Shown one piece after another: positions 51,582-60,978 of a stretch of DNA of 64,000 nt. The position numbers were made by a program, and so were the translations under genes. The notes beneath the pieces are model-generated. The model was given only the letters and a program-made list of their open reading frames with translations. It made no database searches and was not told where the DNA came from. How positions within the stretch are numbered: position 1 is the stretch's first letter; each line of letters starts with the position of its first letter. The DNA comes from Amycolatopsis sp. CA-128772. Lineage in GTDB: Bacteria > Actinomycetota > Actinomycetes > Mycobacteriales > Pseudonocardiaceae. Location: the NCBI RefSeq assembly GCF_002904295.1, contig NZ_PPHG01000052.1, positions 134,513-198,512 of the forward strand. The letters run 5' to 3'.

Positions 51582-53314
51582 GTCACCGGCTTCCCGATCT
51601 CGATCTTCGCGACGCACACCGGCGCGCCCGGGCTCGACAGCTGCACACCGATGTGGTCGAACAGACCGTCCACCGGCAGGTACACCGTGTGCAGGCCGGG
51701 CTGGAACCACACCGGCGTCCGCTCGACCAGCCCTTCGCCACCGTCCGATGTGTAGTAGTCCAGCTTGAGCAGGTACCGGCCCAGCACCGGGGTGTCGAGC
51801 GGGATGCGCACCAGCGTTTCGCCGATCGCGTTGCCGCAGTTCGGGACGGGGCCGGGCAGGGCGCGGGAAACCGGGTCGACGCCGGTGATCCGGTGCGGGG
51901 TGCCGGTCGCGTCGAGCACGTGCATCCGGCCGGCCGGCTGGTCGAAGCGGGTGCCGGGCAGCAGGCCGACCACCCGCGACGCCCGGGAGTCCGCACCGAA
52001 CCATTCGTGCACCACATCGGACGGCACGAACGTGTCGTAGAAGGCCAGCTCGGGATCTTCCGCCACGGCGGCCCGCACATTTGCGACGTACTGCCCGGAA
52101 TGCTCGAACCGCAGCGCCGGGGAAAGCCGCGAGAATCCCACCGAGGAACTGGCGAGCAGCAGGACACAGAGGAGTGCGGCGATCGGCCGTTCACCCTTTC
52201 CGCCGGACGGCCCACCGGGGGAAAGAAAGGCGAACCCGCCACAGAAAGCGGCCACCAACGCCAGGTCGGCGACGTACCGCGGGTCGTCGCCCGCCGACGG
52301 GCCGACCTCGCTCAGCCGGGTCAGCGCCAGCAGGGCGACGTCCACCGCGAACACCGCTCCGAACAGCGCCCAGGCCGTCCACGCGCGCCGGCCGCCGGCG
52401 CGCCCGCCGGCGATGAGCACCGCGAGGGCGGCCACCAGCAGCACGGCGACCACCGCGAACGGCGACGGTGCCCAGGTCGCGCCCGCACCGGGGCCGGACC
52501 ACGGCCCGCCGGCCAGGCCCGGCAACAGGGTGTCGCCGAGCATCCGGCCGGTCAGGTCGGCGACCGTGCCCGCCGACATCGGCTGCGTCCCCTGGCCGAC
52601 CTGGCTCGACGTCACCACGAAGAAGACGGTCACGAACGCGGCCAGCAGCCCGGCGTGGCCCGCCCAGTAGCGGGCGTGCGTCCGGAACGGCCGTCCGAGC
52701 AGGACGGTCACCCCGGCCAGCAGCACCGGGATCACCGCGGCCTTCTCGTAGAACGCCAGCCCGAAGAGCGTCCACGCGAAGACACCGAGCCACCAGCGGC
52801 CGCCGTCGCCGAGGTACCGGACGTGCGCGTGCAGCGCGCCGGCCGCGGCCAGCACCACCGGCACCAGCTGGATGCCGAAGGACCACCACAGCGTCGGGAC
52901 CAGCAGCAACGTCGACGCCGTGACCACGGTGAACGGCACCAGAATTGCCCAGCGGCGGCCGAAGCAGCGCACCAGCAGGCACCAGAACAGTACGGTGGCG
53001 GCGGCCCGCATGAGCAGCACCGGCAGCATCAGGACGCCGAAGTTCAGCGGCGCCCACCACGTCAGCACGACGGCCAGGAAGAACCCGCCGGGCTGCAGGT
53101 GCCCGTGGTAGTCCTGGAACAGGTAGCCGAGGTCGAACGGCCCGGCCGTGGCCGCCTGGTGGGTGACGACGAAGTCGTCCTGGGCGAGGCTCCCGTGCAG
53201 GGCGGCCCAGGTGTACAGCGCGAACGGGACCACCCCCGCGACGAACGCGGCGAGGACCAGCGCGGCCGGTCTTCGGATCGCCCGTGGCGACGGCTTTTCG
53301 ATCTCCACCAACAC
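51575..53314 (-). CDS. Multi-TM protein, possible GT-C-type enzyme
   Basis: A 579-residue membrane protein with about twelve helices from residue 13 to about 400, and a C-terminal soluble domain of roughly 150 residues with paired cysteines. The first loop HGSLAQDDFVVTHQA contains the DD pair common in GT-C transferases that use polyprenyl sugar donors. Function is inferred only. GTG at 53314 is six bases after GAGG, and that GAGG overlaps the stop of the preceding VWA gene, so the two are coupled. Confidence 0.65.
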   Translation of the reverse strand: MLVEIEKPSPRAIRRPAALVLAAFVAGVVPFALYTWAALHGSLAQDDFVVTHQAATAGPFDLGYLFQDYHGHLQPGGFFLAVVLTWWAPLNFGVLMLPVLLMRAAATVLFWCLLVRCFGRRWAILVPFTVVTASTLLLVPTLWWSFGIQLVPVVLAAAGALHAHVRYLGDGGRWWLGVFAWTLFGLAFYEKAAVIPVLLAGVTVLLGRPFRTHARYWAGHAGLLAAFVTVFFVVTSSQVGQGTQPMSAGTVADLTGRMLGDTLLPGLAGGPWSGPGAGATWAPSPFAVVAVLLVAALAVLIAGGRAGGRRAWTAWALFGAVFAVDVALLALTRLSEVGPSAGDDPRYVADLALVAAFCGGFAFLSPGGPSGGKGERPIAALLCVLLLASSSVGFSRLSPALRFEHSGQYVANVRAAVAEDPELAFYDTFVPSDVVHEWFGADSRASRVVGLLPGTRFDQPAGRMHVLDATGTPHRITGVDPVSRALPGPVPNCGNAIGETLVRIPLDTPVLGRYLLKLDYYTSDGGEGLVERTPVWFQPGLHTVYLPVDGLFDHIGVQLSSPGAPVCVAKIEIGKPVTQ

Positions 53315-53322
53315 GGGGATCC

Positions 53323-54903
53323 TCAATTCTTGCAGGCGGGCGGCTGGCACATGAGCTTGCTCAACGCCTGGTAGAAGACGTCGGAAATCTTGCGCGGGTC
53401 CGGCGTGGTGAACGACTCGCCGCCGGTCGCCGCGGACACCTGCCGCAGCTCGCTCGCGTCGATGTCCGGGCCGATGCCGATGCCGATCACCGGCAGCGGC
53501 TTGCGCGGGTCCTGCAGCCGGCCCAGCTCGGCGAGCAGGCCGGGCAGCCCGATCGAGTCGCTGTCCTCGTTGCGGCCGTCGGTGAGCACGACGACGACGT
53601 TGATCCGGCCGAGCTGCCAGCTCTGCCGGGCGTTCTGGTAGGCGGCGAGGATCGAGTCGTACAGCCCGGTCGCGCCGCCGGGCTTGGGCTTGACCGCCTG
53701 CAGCGTCGCCACCCCGCCCGAGGCGAGCTGCTGCGCGATCGACCGCATCGGCAGCAGTTCCTTGTAGTCCTTGCTGCCGTCCAGTTTGGTCGAGAACAGC
53801 CAGAGGCCGATCTCGGTCGTCGGCTTGAACAGCCCCAGCCCCTGCGTCGCGGCTTCGAGGGTGAGCGCCATCCGGCTGCGGCCGGTGCCGGGCACGGTGG
53901 CGGCCATCGACCCGGACACGTCGAGCAGCACCTGGACGCGGGCGCTGAGGTTCACCCCGGCCCACGCCTGGAGCACGCCGTACATCGCTTCGGGCGCGGG
54001 CGGCCCGGCCGGGCGCGGCGCGGCGTTCGTGCGGGTGTCCCGGGGCCGGTCGCCGAGCAGCTGCCCGGACGGCGTCCGGAACCCGCCGTCGGCGAACGCC
54101 TTGGTCGAGGTCTGGTCGAGCAGCAGCCGCAGGAACCGCTCGGCTGCCGACCGCGACGCCTCCGACGCCCGCGGCAGCACGACGTACGGGTAGTCGAAGC
54201 TGGGCACGCCGACCGCGGGGTAGGCGGCGACGAGCTTCTTGGCCAGCACCGACTGCTCCGACGCCGGCCACGCGGTGAACGGCTCCTTCACCGCCGAGAG
54301 CCGGCGGATCTCCTCGGTGAACGCCGCGGCCGGGTCGGGCGCGTCCTTCGTCAGCTGCTGCAGGCCGATCAGGGCGGCGATCGCGGCCGGATCCCGGCCC
54401 GGGTCGGGCAACCCGACCGGGCCGCCCGCGAGGACGTCTGACCAGGACGGTGACTTCGCCGGCCAGCCGGCCTGCTTCGCGACGTCGTCGGTCAGCGCCA
54501 GCACCACCGGCGAGCTGGCCACCGGCTGGCCGGACTCGGGCAGGTTCCACGCGCCGCCGTCGCGGGCCTGCAGCAGCCAGCCGCTCGACTCCGGCACCCA
54601 CACGTCGGGGCCGGTCGCGCCGTTGGCCTCGAGGGCGGTCGCGGTGGCCGTCGACGGGCTCGCGGTGACCTCCACGGCGTAGCAGTCGCCCGCCGGGACG
54701 GTCCGGGCGAGCGCGGTCAGCACCGGGGCGATGTCCGGCGCGGCCGTGACGCGCACCGGGGTCGTCGTGTCGCAGCCGCCGCCGGCCAGCCGGTCCTTGA
54801 GGTAGCCGACGCCGGCCCAAGCGAGCAGGGCGGCCACGAGCAGCACGCTCAGGACGACGACCCGTGCGTCGATCCGCCGGGCCCGCGCCGGGTGTGCCGC
54901 CAT
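53323..54903 (-). CDS. Substrate-binding plus VWA-domain membrane-anchored protein
   Basis: A 526-residue protein: N-terminal anchor helix (VVVLSVLLVAALLAWAGVGYL), a periplasmic-binding-protein-like domain (residues about 50-290; PVRVTAAPDIAPVLTALA and VALTDDVAK-type blocks) and a von Willebrand A domain with the MIDAS motif DVSGSM near residue 325 and later VVVVLTDGRNED. It probably binds a ligand or partner outside the membrane in a metal-dependent way. ATG at 54903 is seven bases after GGAAGGG. Operon with the following multi-TM gene. Confidence 0.8.
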   Translation of the reverse strand: MAAHPARARRIDARVVVLSVLLVAALLAWAGVGYLKDRLAGGGCDTTTPVRVTAAPDIAPVLTALARTVPAGDCYAVEVTASPSTATATALEANGATGPDVWVPESSGWLLQARDGGAWNLPESGQPVASSPVVLALTDDVAKQAGWPAKSPSWSDVLAGGPVGLPDPGRDPAAIAALIGLQQLTKDAPDPAAAFTEEIRRLSAVKEPFTAWPASEQSVLAKKLVAAYPAVGVPSFDYPYVVLPRASEASRSAAERFLRLLLDQTSTKAFADGGFRTPSGQLLGDRPRDTRTNAAPRPAGPPAPEAMYGVLQAWAGVNLSARVQVLLDVSGSMAATVPGTGRSRMALTLEAATQGLGLFKPTTEIGLWLFSTKLDGSKDYKELLPMRSIAQQLASGGVATLQAVKPKPGGATGLYDSILAAYQNARQSWQLGRINVVVVLTDGRNEDSDSIGLPGLLAELGRLQDPRKPLPVIGIGIGPDIDASELRQVSAATGGESFTTPDPRKISDVFYQALSKLMCQPPACKN

Positions 54904-55163
54904 GCACGTCCCTTCCGTCATGAGGTGCTGGCAGCTTGCCAGCCGGGTGAGCGGGAAGCCAGTACCGGAAGCGGAACGTCACCACCGGCTCGTGAACCGG
55001 CGGTGAAGGAATTGCGTCGTGCGGCCATTTTGGTGATGGCACGGAATCGCGTGACGTTTTCCGCTTGACCTCCGTCCAACGTGGGTATCAGCACGATGGC
55101 GAAATCACGGGGATGATTTCGCCGTCCCCGAAACGGCGATACGGCACCGAACGGAGACGCACC

Positions 55164-55964
55164 GTGCGCACGATGTACGACGCGGTCACGGCCGCGAACA
55201 TCCCCGGCGACGCCCGGATGGTCGCGGGATACATCGACCGGATCAAGCTGGCCCCCTGGTCGGCCGCGGATTGGGCGCGCTTTCCGAACGCGGTCAAGGT
55301 CACCATCGTCAAGAAGGCGGGCACGAACGACGGGCACGTCCTCGACGTCGAGCCCGGCGACGCCGACCCGGGTGAGGCGCCCGGCTGGGTCCGGATGCGC
55401 CGCGCGGCGGGCGCGGACCCGACGATCTACTGCAGCCTCTCGACCTGGCCGTCGGTGCGGTCCGCGTTCTCCTCCGCCGGGATCGCCGAGCCGCACTACT
55501 GGATCGCCCACTACAACGGCGATCCCGCCATCCCGGCCGGCGCGGTCGCCAAGCAGTACCTGGGGAACGTGGCCCCGGGCTACGACGTCTCGTCCGTCGC
55601 CGACTACTGGCCCGGCGTGGACGGATCCGAACCGGCCTCGACTGGAGTGGAGATCATGGAACGCATCACCGTCACCCCGCCGAACAACGAAGAGAACACG
55701 GTGCGCGTATTCCTGTCCGGCAGCCCCGGCGCGGCGGTCGTCATCCGGCCCCGGCTGGGCGGCGACGGCTTCGCGAAACCCATGTGGGTGGGCAACATCT
55801 ACGCCTGGGGCAACGACCACCAGGGCGTCGGCCACAACCCGGCGCAGACGGGCGGCTACAACGCACGGCTCACGTCGCACCGGCGTTACGACCTGCCGGG
55901 TGCGGTGTGGGCCGACATCAACTACAGCGCGTCCGATCCGTTCGAGGTCGACATCGTCGGCTAG
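55164..55964 (+). CDS. Possible TIM-barrel glycoside-hydrolase-like protein
   Basis: A 266-residue protein with no signal peptide that I can see. The first 160 residues look like a TIM-barrel of the DUF1906/GH25-like type: MYDAVTAANIPGDARMVAGY, VLDVEPGDADPGE carrying a Glu at a plausible catalytic strand end, and PHYWIAHYNGDP. The last 90 residues are beta-rich (ERITVTPPNNEENTVRVFLSG, AVWADINYSASDPFEVDI). It resembles endolysin-like proteins of phages and actinomycetes, but this is a weak assignment. GTG at 55164 has GGAG upstream. Confidence 0.6.
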   Translation: MRTMYDAVTAANIPGDARMVAGYIDRIKLAPWSAADWARFPNAVKVTIVKKAGTNDGHVLDVEPGDADPGEAPGWVRMRRAAGADPTIYCSLSTWPSVRSAFSSAGIAEPHYWIAHYNGDPAIPAGAVAKQYLGNVAPGYDVSSVADYWPGVDGSEPASTGVEIMERITVTPPNNEENTVRVFLSGSPGAAVVIRPRLGGDGFAKPMWVGNIYAWGNDHQGVGHNPAQTGGYNARLTSHRRYDLPGAVWADINYSASDPFEVDIVG

Positions 55965-56029
55965 CGCTCACGCAGGATCAGCAGGCCGCGGGGCGCCGGT
56001 GGACGGCAACCGCAGCGCCGGCCTGGCTC

Positions 56030-57430
56030 TCACGCGGGCGGCAGCGCGCGGCACAGCGCATCCAGCGCCGCCGGGTAGGCGTGCTCCGGCGGGGTCGCGT
56101 AGCCGACCACCAGCCCGTCCATTGTGGACATCCCGCTGTCCGGGTGCCGGAACGCGGCCAGCCCGTCCAGGGCGAGTCCCTGCCACGCCGCCGCCTTCAG
56201 CGCGGCCTTTTCCGTGCCCGGCGGGAGGCGGAGGACGGCGTGCAGGCCGGCGGCGATGCCGGTGGGCGTCACGTGCGGGGCCCGTCCGGCGAGCGCCGCC
56301 ACGAGCTGGTCGCGGCGGCGGCGGTAGCGCTGGCGCATCCGGCGGATGTGCCGGTCGTAGGCGCCGGAGGCGAGGAATCCGGCCAGCGTGAGCTGGTCGA
56401 GCACGCCCGCCCACGCCTCGCGCTCGCCCTTGACCGCCAGCACCGCGTCGACGAGGTGCCCGGGCAGCACCAGCCAGCCCAGCCGCAGCGCCGGGGACAG
56501 GCTCTTGCTGACCGAACCGGCGTACACGACGTGCTCGGGGTCAAGGCCCTGGACCGCGCCGACCGGCTTGCGGTCGTAGCGGAATTCGCCGTCGTAGTCG
56601 TCCTCGATGAGCAGGCCGCCGCTCGTCCGGACGTGCCCGAGCACCGCCGTGCGGCGGTCGTGGTGCAGCGGGCCGCCGGTCGGGAACTGGTGCGCGGGCG
56701 TCAGCAGCACCGTCGGGACGGTCAGCTCGTCGACGCGGGCGCCGTGCTCGTCCAGGGGCAGGGGGACCGTGCCCACGCCGGCCGTGGCGAAGATCGAGCG
56801 GTGGAACGCGAGGCCGTAGGACTCGACGGCGACCGGCCCCGCCAGCACGGCCGGGAGCAGCAGCCGCAGGGCGTGCGCGAACCCCGAGCACACGACGATC
56901 CGCTCCGGTGACGTCCGCACGCCGCGGGCGCGCGCGAGGTACCGGGCGAGGGCCTCCCGCAGTTCCCGGCGCCCGCGCGGGTCGCCGGGGCCGAAGGCGT
57001 CGTGCGGGGCCACGTTCAGCGCGCGGCGCGCGGCGGCGAGCCATTCCGTACGCGGGAACGACGTCGCATCGGGCTGCCCCTGCCGCAGGTTGTGCAGCGG
57101 CTTCGGCGCGGCCGGGGCCTCCTTCGGCGTCCGGACCGGCTTGAGCGGCTCGGCGCGTTCGGCGACCCGGGTGCCGGAACCCTGGACGGCGGTGAGCCAG
57201 CCCTCGGCGACCAGCTCGGCGTAGGCGTCGGCGACGGTGTTGCGGGCCAGCCCGAGATCGGCGGCCAGCGAGCGGTAGGGCGGCAGCCGGGTGCCCGGCG
57301 CGAGCCGGCCGGCGCGGACGGCGTCCCGCAGCGCGGTGATCAGCGCGGCCCGCCTGCCGCCGCCGCCCGGCAGCGCCAGGTGCAGGTCGGCGCCCAGCCG
57401 CTCCCCCGAATTGACCCAGTCTTCCGGCAC
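56030..57430 (-). CDS. MocR/PdxR-type regulator (GntR plus aminotransferase domain)
   Basis: A 466-residue regulator. GntR winged helix at residues about 30-95 (LPPYRSLAADLGLARNTVADAYAEL), linker, then a fold-type I aminotransferase domain with LIEDDYDGEFRYDR and the PLP lysine in YAGSVSKSLSPALRLGW. MocR proteins sense PLP or PLP-amino acid adducts. It is divergent from a coupled AhpD-like/MFS pair, which it probably controls. GTG start, eight bases after a TAGGGT box on the minus strand. Confidence 0.88.
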   Translation of the reverse strand: MPEDWVNSGERLGADLHLALPGGGGRRAALITALRDAVRAGRLAPGTRLPPYRSLAADLGLARNTVADAYAELVAEGWLTAVQGSGTRVAERAEPLKPVRTPKEAPAAPKPLHNLRQGQPDATSFPRTEWLAAARRALNVAPHDAFGPGDPRGRRELREALARYLARARGVRTSPERIVVCSGFAHALRLLLPAVLAGPVAVESYGLAFHRSIFATAGVGTVPLPLDEHGARVDELTVPTVLLTPAHQFPTGGPLHHDRRTAVLGHVRTSGGLLIEDDYDGEFRYDRKPVGAVQGLDPEHVVYAGSVSKSLSPALRLGWLVLPGHLVDAVLAVKGEREAWAGVLDQLTLAGFLASGAYDRHIRRMRQRYRRRRDQLVAALAGRAPHVTPTGIAAGLHAVLRLPPGTEKAALKAAAWQGLALDGLAAFRHPDSGMSTMDGLVVGYATPPEHAYPAALDALCRALPPA

Positions 57431-57477
57431 GGAAATGCACCCTACACACGGGTCAAACCGGCCCTAAATTTCTGGTC

Positions 57478-57936
57478 ATGACGAACTCCCGCCTCAACTT
57501 CGCCAAGACCGCCCCGAAGGCCTTCAAGGCCCTGATCGGCTTCGACGCCGCCGCCCGCGCCGGGCTCGACCCCGCGCTGGTCGAGCTGGTCCAGATCCGC
57601 GCGTCGCAGCTCAACCGCTGCGCCTACTGCCTGCACATGCACACCTCGGACGCCCGCAAGGCCGGCGAGAGCGAGGAGCGGCTGCACATGGTCGCGGTGT
57701 GGCACGAAGCCGGCCACTTCTTCAGCGAAAAGGAGCAGGCCGCGCTGGCCCTGACCGAAGCCGTCACGCTCATCGGCGACGGCGTCCCCGACGACGTCTA
57801 CGCCCGCGCCGCCGGCCAGTTCGGCGAGGAGGAGCTGGCCCAGCTGCTCGCGCTGATCTTTACCATCAACACGTGGAACCGCATCGCCATCGCGGGAGCC
57901 AAGGTGCCGGGCACGGACGAGCGGGTGGCCCGGTGA
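57478..57936 (+). CDS. AhpD-like carboxymuconolactone decarboxylase family protein
   Basis: A 152-residue AhpD-like protein with the redox/proton-relay motif CAYCLHMH (residues about 52-59), after LVQIRASQLNRC, and EQAALALTEAVTLI. It could be a thiol peroxidase. Leaderless start: TAAATT (57465-57470) ends seven bases before ATG. Coupled by a GTGA overlap to the MFS pseudogene; MocR divergent. Confidence 0.9.
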   Translation: MTNSRLNFAKTAPKAFKALIGFDAAARAGLDPALVELVQIRASQLNRCAYCLHMHTSDARKAGESEERLHMVAVWHEAGHFFSEKEQAALALTEAVTLIGDGVPDDVYARAAGQFGEEELAQLLALIFTINTWNRIAIAGAKVPGTDERVAR

Positions 57937-59189
57937 GCCGCCGGCCGGGCGCGGTGCTGGCGCTGCTGGCGTTCGCGCAGCTGATCATTTCGCTGGACTG
58001 CAACATCGTTTACGTGGCGCTGCCGGACATCGGCCGGGAACTCGGGTTCGGCGCGCAGAGCCTGCAGTGGGTGGTGAGCGCCTACGCCGTGGCCTTCGGC
58101 GGGGCGCTCCTGGGAACGACGTGCTGACCAGGGTCAGGGTCGCCGGGAAGAGCAGCGCCCCGCCCAGGCTCTGACCGGCCCGGGCCGCGAGTGCGAAGAC
58201 CCGCCGCGGGCCGAACAGGTCGCACGCCCGGCCGCCGAGCACTGGGGTCCCTGCTGGGTGGCGTGCTGACGCAGGCGTTCGGCTGGGCGGCGGTGTTCTT
58301 CGTGAACGTCCCGCCGGCCGCGGCCGCCGCCGCGCTCGCGTTCCCCCTGCTGGCGGCGGATCCGGCGCGGCAGCCCGGCCGCCGGTTCGACCTGGGCCGG
58401 CGCGCTGACCGCGACGTCCGGCACGACGCTGGTGGTGTTCGCCCTGGTCGAAGGCCCGGAACCGGGCTGGGCTCTCGGCGCGGGGGCCGGCTTCGCCCTG
58501 CTGGGCGCGTTCGCCGCGATCGAACGCCGCAGCCGCGACCCGCTGCTGCCGCCCCGGCTGCTGCGCGACCGCAACCTCGGGACGGGCGTGGTGGTGACGT
58601 TCCTGTACATGGGCACGTTCGGCACGCTGCTGTACTTCCTGACCCGGGTACTTCCAGGGCGTCCACGGCTACGGCGCGCTGGCGACCGGCCTGGCGTTCG
58701 GCGTCCCGATGCCGGCGATCGCGGCGGGCTCGCAGGCCGCGGGCCGCTTGGCGACCCGCTGCGGAACCCGCCCGACGCTGGTGGGTTCGCTGGTGGTGGG
58801 CGGGGCCGGGGCGGCCTTGCTGGGGCTGTCGATGACTTCGGAAGCGTCTTATGCGGCGCTGGTTCCCGCGCTGGTGGTGCTGGGCCTGGGCCAGGGCGGG
58901 CTACACGCTGATGTTCGGCGCGGCGGCGGCCGGCATCCCGGCGGCGGACCAGGGGGTGGCGTCCGGAGTGGCGTCGACGGCCCAGCAGGTCGGCGGTTCG
59001 GTGGGGCTCGCGGTGTTCGTGGCGGTGGCCGACGCGGGCACGCACGGCCTTTCCGGCGAGGCCCTGCGACTGGCCACTGTGGACGGACTGCGGACGGCGG
59101 TTCTGCTGGCGGCGGCGGGGATCGCGGTGACAGCGGTGGCGGCTTTGCGCTTCCGCGGCAGGCTCCGGAACGCGGTGGTGGCTGCCTGA
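57933..59189 (+). pseudogene. MFS transporter gene wrecked by an internal inversion and frameshifts
   Basis: The first helix region (LAFAQLIISLDCNIVYVALPDIGRELGFGAQSL, here LLAFAQLIISLDCNIVYVAL) reads well to AYAVAFGG near 58101, then hits a stop at 58124-58126. The next conserved part (LGGRACDLFGPRRVFAL, ARAGQSLGGALLFPATLTLV) is on the opposite strand at about 58105-58243. The plus strand resumes at GSLLGGVLTQAFGW (about 58242), and then changes frame near 58400, 58650 and 58900 through the remaining helices to VAALRFRGRL. An approximately 140-bp segment has therefore been inverted in place, and some residues around it lost. Confidence 0.88.
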
Positions 59190-59233
59190 GCAGCCCCCGA
59201 TTTCCACGCTAGCGGAAGGCACCGACAGTTCCG
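59184..59233. repeat. Dispersed 50-bp block, copy B
   Basis: GCCTGAGCAG, CCCCCG, TTTC, ACGCTAGC, then CACCGACAGTTCCG, in the same order as at 46526-46576. Includes the stop codon of the MFS pseudogene and precedes repeat array 3. Confidence 0.75.
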
Positions 59234-59253
59234 GCGCCGTGCTCACCCGGCCG

Positions 59254-59367
59254 GCGCCCCAATGTGGCGTTCGGTGCATCCAACGCACCCAATGTGGCGT
59301 TCGGTGCGTCCAACGCACCCAAAGCGGCGTTCGGTGCATCCCACGCACTCAACGCCACATTGGGGCG
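59254..59367. repeat. 30-bp repeat array 3, convergent junction
   Basis: Three direct copies (CCCAATGTGGCGTTCGGTG cores; the third has drifted to CCCAAAGCGGCGTTC) and one inverted copy, with 30-bp period. The ends GCGCCCCAATGTGGCGTT and AACGCCACATTGGGGCG are complementary. Lies between the MFS pseudogene and the DHA2 gene. Confidence 0.9.
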
Positions 59368-59384
59368 TTTTGGGCGGCGGGTGC

Positions 59385-59425
59385 GCGGAAGGACCACCAT
59401 CCCCCAGCGATGGTGGTCCTTCCGC
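59385..59425. terminator. Hairpin terminator of the DHA2 exporter gene
   Basis: A 17-bp perfect stem (59385-59401 with 59409-59425) and 7-base loop, just beyond the stop of the minus-strand exporter gene, so this junction has both a conventional hairpin and array 3. Confidence 0.8.
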
Positions 59426-59434
59426 CTTTCCCGA

Positions 59435-60892
59435 TCAGTCCGCGAGCGCGAGCAGGTCCTCTTCCACGACCGGCTTTTCGGCCGGCTGCTTCCGGGCCGC
59501 CAGGCCGCTGATCGCGACCAGCAGGCCCAGCACCGCGATCCCGGTGACCACGCTCAACGCCGGCGTCAGGCCGGTCAGCAACGCGGCCGGGGACGCCTCG
59601 CGGCCGCCGTTGGCGGTCAGGACCGCCGTCACCACCGCCAGGCCGATCGCGCCGCCCACCTGCAGGGACGTGTTCAGCAGGCCGCCCGCCAGGCCCTGCT
59701 CGTCGTCCGAGATGCCCGCCGTGGCTTGGATGTTCAGCGACGAGAACGCCAGCGTGAAGCCGATGCCGAGCAGGACCATGCTCGGCAGCACGCTGCCCGC
59801 GTACCCCGAGTGCTCGTCGATGCGCAGGAACAGCGCGTAGCCGATGACGTGCGCGACCACGCCCGCGAAGATCGTGCGGGGCGTGCCCACGCGGTCGATC
59901 AGCGGCTCGATGCGCGGCGAACCGAACGCCACGATCAGCGCCGCCGGCAGGAAGCCGAGCGCCGTCTGCAGCGCCGACCAGCCCAGGACCCGCTGCAGGT
60001 ACAGCATCACGACGAACTGGAAGCCGATGTACGCGCCGAAGAACAGCGCGCCGCCGAGGTTCGCGCGGGCCAGCCGGCCGGAGCGCAGGATGCCCAGGCG
60101 CAGCAACGGGTGGCGGCTGCGCTTCTCGATCACCACGAACGTCACCAGCAGCGCCAGCGCGACGGCGAACGTGATCAGCGTGCGCGGGGCGGCCCAGCCG
60201 ACCTCCGGCGCCTCGACCACGCCGAACACCAGCAGCAGCGAACCGGCCGCGCCGGTGATGGCGCCCGGGAAGTCGTAGCCGCCGCCGGTTTCGGCGCGGT
60301 ACGACGGGATCAGCTTCCACGCCGCGACCAGCGCCACCAGGGCGATCGGGGCGGGCAGCAGGAACGTCCAGCGCCAGCCGACCTCGGTCAGCAGGCCGGA
60401 GAACACCAGGCCGGCGGAGTAGCCGCTGGCGCCGAACACGGCGAAGATGCTGATCGCCTTGTTGCGGGCCGGGCCCTCCTGGAACGTCGTGGTGATGATG
60501 GACAGCGCGGCCGGCGCCGTGAACGCGGCGGCCAGGCCCTTGATGAACCGGCTCGCGATGAGCAGGGCGCCGTCGTCGACGAGGCCGCCGAGCAGCGAGG
60601 CGAGCGCGAAGATCGCGACGGCGACGAGGAACACGCGCCGGCGGCCGAGCAGGTCGGCGGTGCGGCCGCCGAGCAGCAGCAGCCCGCCGTAGCCGAGCAC
60701 GTAGCCGCTGACGACCCATTGCAGCGCGTTGGTGGACAGGCCGAGGTCGGCCTGGATGGCCGGGAGCGCGACGCCGACCATCGACACGTCGAGCGCGTCG
60801 AGGCCGATGACGATCGAAACGGTGAGCAGGACACCCCAGAGACGTGCATCCCACCGGGTCGAGGTGGTGGACAAGGACACGGAAGAGCTCAT
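59435..60892 (-). CDS. DHA2-family MFS exporter (14 TM)
   Basis: A 485-residue exporter with fourteen predicted helices. LDVSMVGVALPAIQADLGLS in helix 1, WVVSGYVLGYGGLLLLGGRTADLLGRRRVF with motif A, and the motif C-like GASGYSAGLVFSGLLTE in helix 5. Drug or metabolite efflux is likely. The divergent MarR gene and a cluster of ATGC-n4-GCAT dyads upstream suggest repression by that protein. Confidence 0.92.
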   Translation of the reverse strand: MSSSVSLSTTSTRWDARLWGVLLTVSIVIGLDALDVSMVGVALPAIQADLGLSTNALQWVVSGYVLGYGGLLLLGGRTADLLGRRRVFLVAVAIFALASLLGGLVDDGALLIASRFIKGLAAAFTAPAALSIITTTFQEGPARNKAISIFAVFGASGYSAGLVFSGLLTEVGWRWTFLLPAPIALVALVAAWKLIPSYRAETGGGYDFPGAITGAAGSLLLVFGVVEAPEVGWAAPRTLITFAVALALLVTFVVIEKRSRHPLLRLGILRSGRLARANLGGALFFGAYIGFQFVVMLYLQRVLGWSALQTALGFLPAALIVAFGSPRIEPLIDRVGTPRTIFAGVVAHVIGYALFLRIDEHSGYAGSVLPSMVLLGIGFTLAFSSLNIQATAGISDDEQGLAGGLLNTSLQVGGAIGLAVVTAVLTANGGREASPAALLTGLTPALSVVTGIAVLGLLVAISGLAARKQPAEKPVVEEDLLALAD

Positions 60893-60906
60893 GGCGGCGA
60901 CATTAC

Positions 60907-60963
60907 ATGCACGCGCATCTAATGTCCAAGCATTAAATGCGTTTGCATCTGATGCCCCTGCAT
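60907..60963. promoter_or_regulatory. MarR operator cluster
   Basis: Three perfect ATGC-n4-GCAT dyads at 60907-60918, 60937-60948 and 60952-60963, plus GCATT-n1-AATGC at 60930-60940, all inside the 86-base spacer between exporter and MarR genes. Spacing of 30 and 15 bp places the dyads near similar helix faces. Confidence 0.8.
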
Positions 60964-60978
60964 GCTAAGTTGGTCGCC

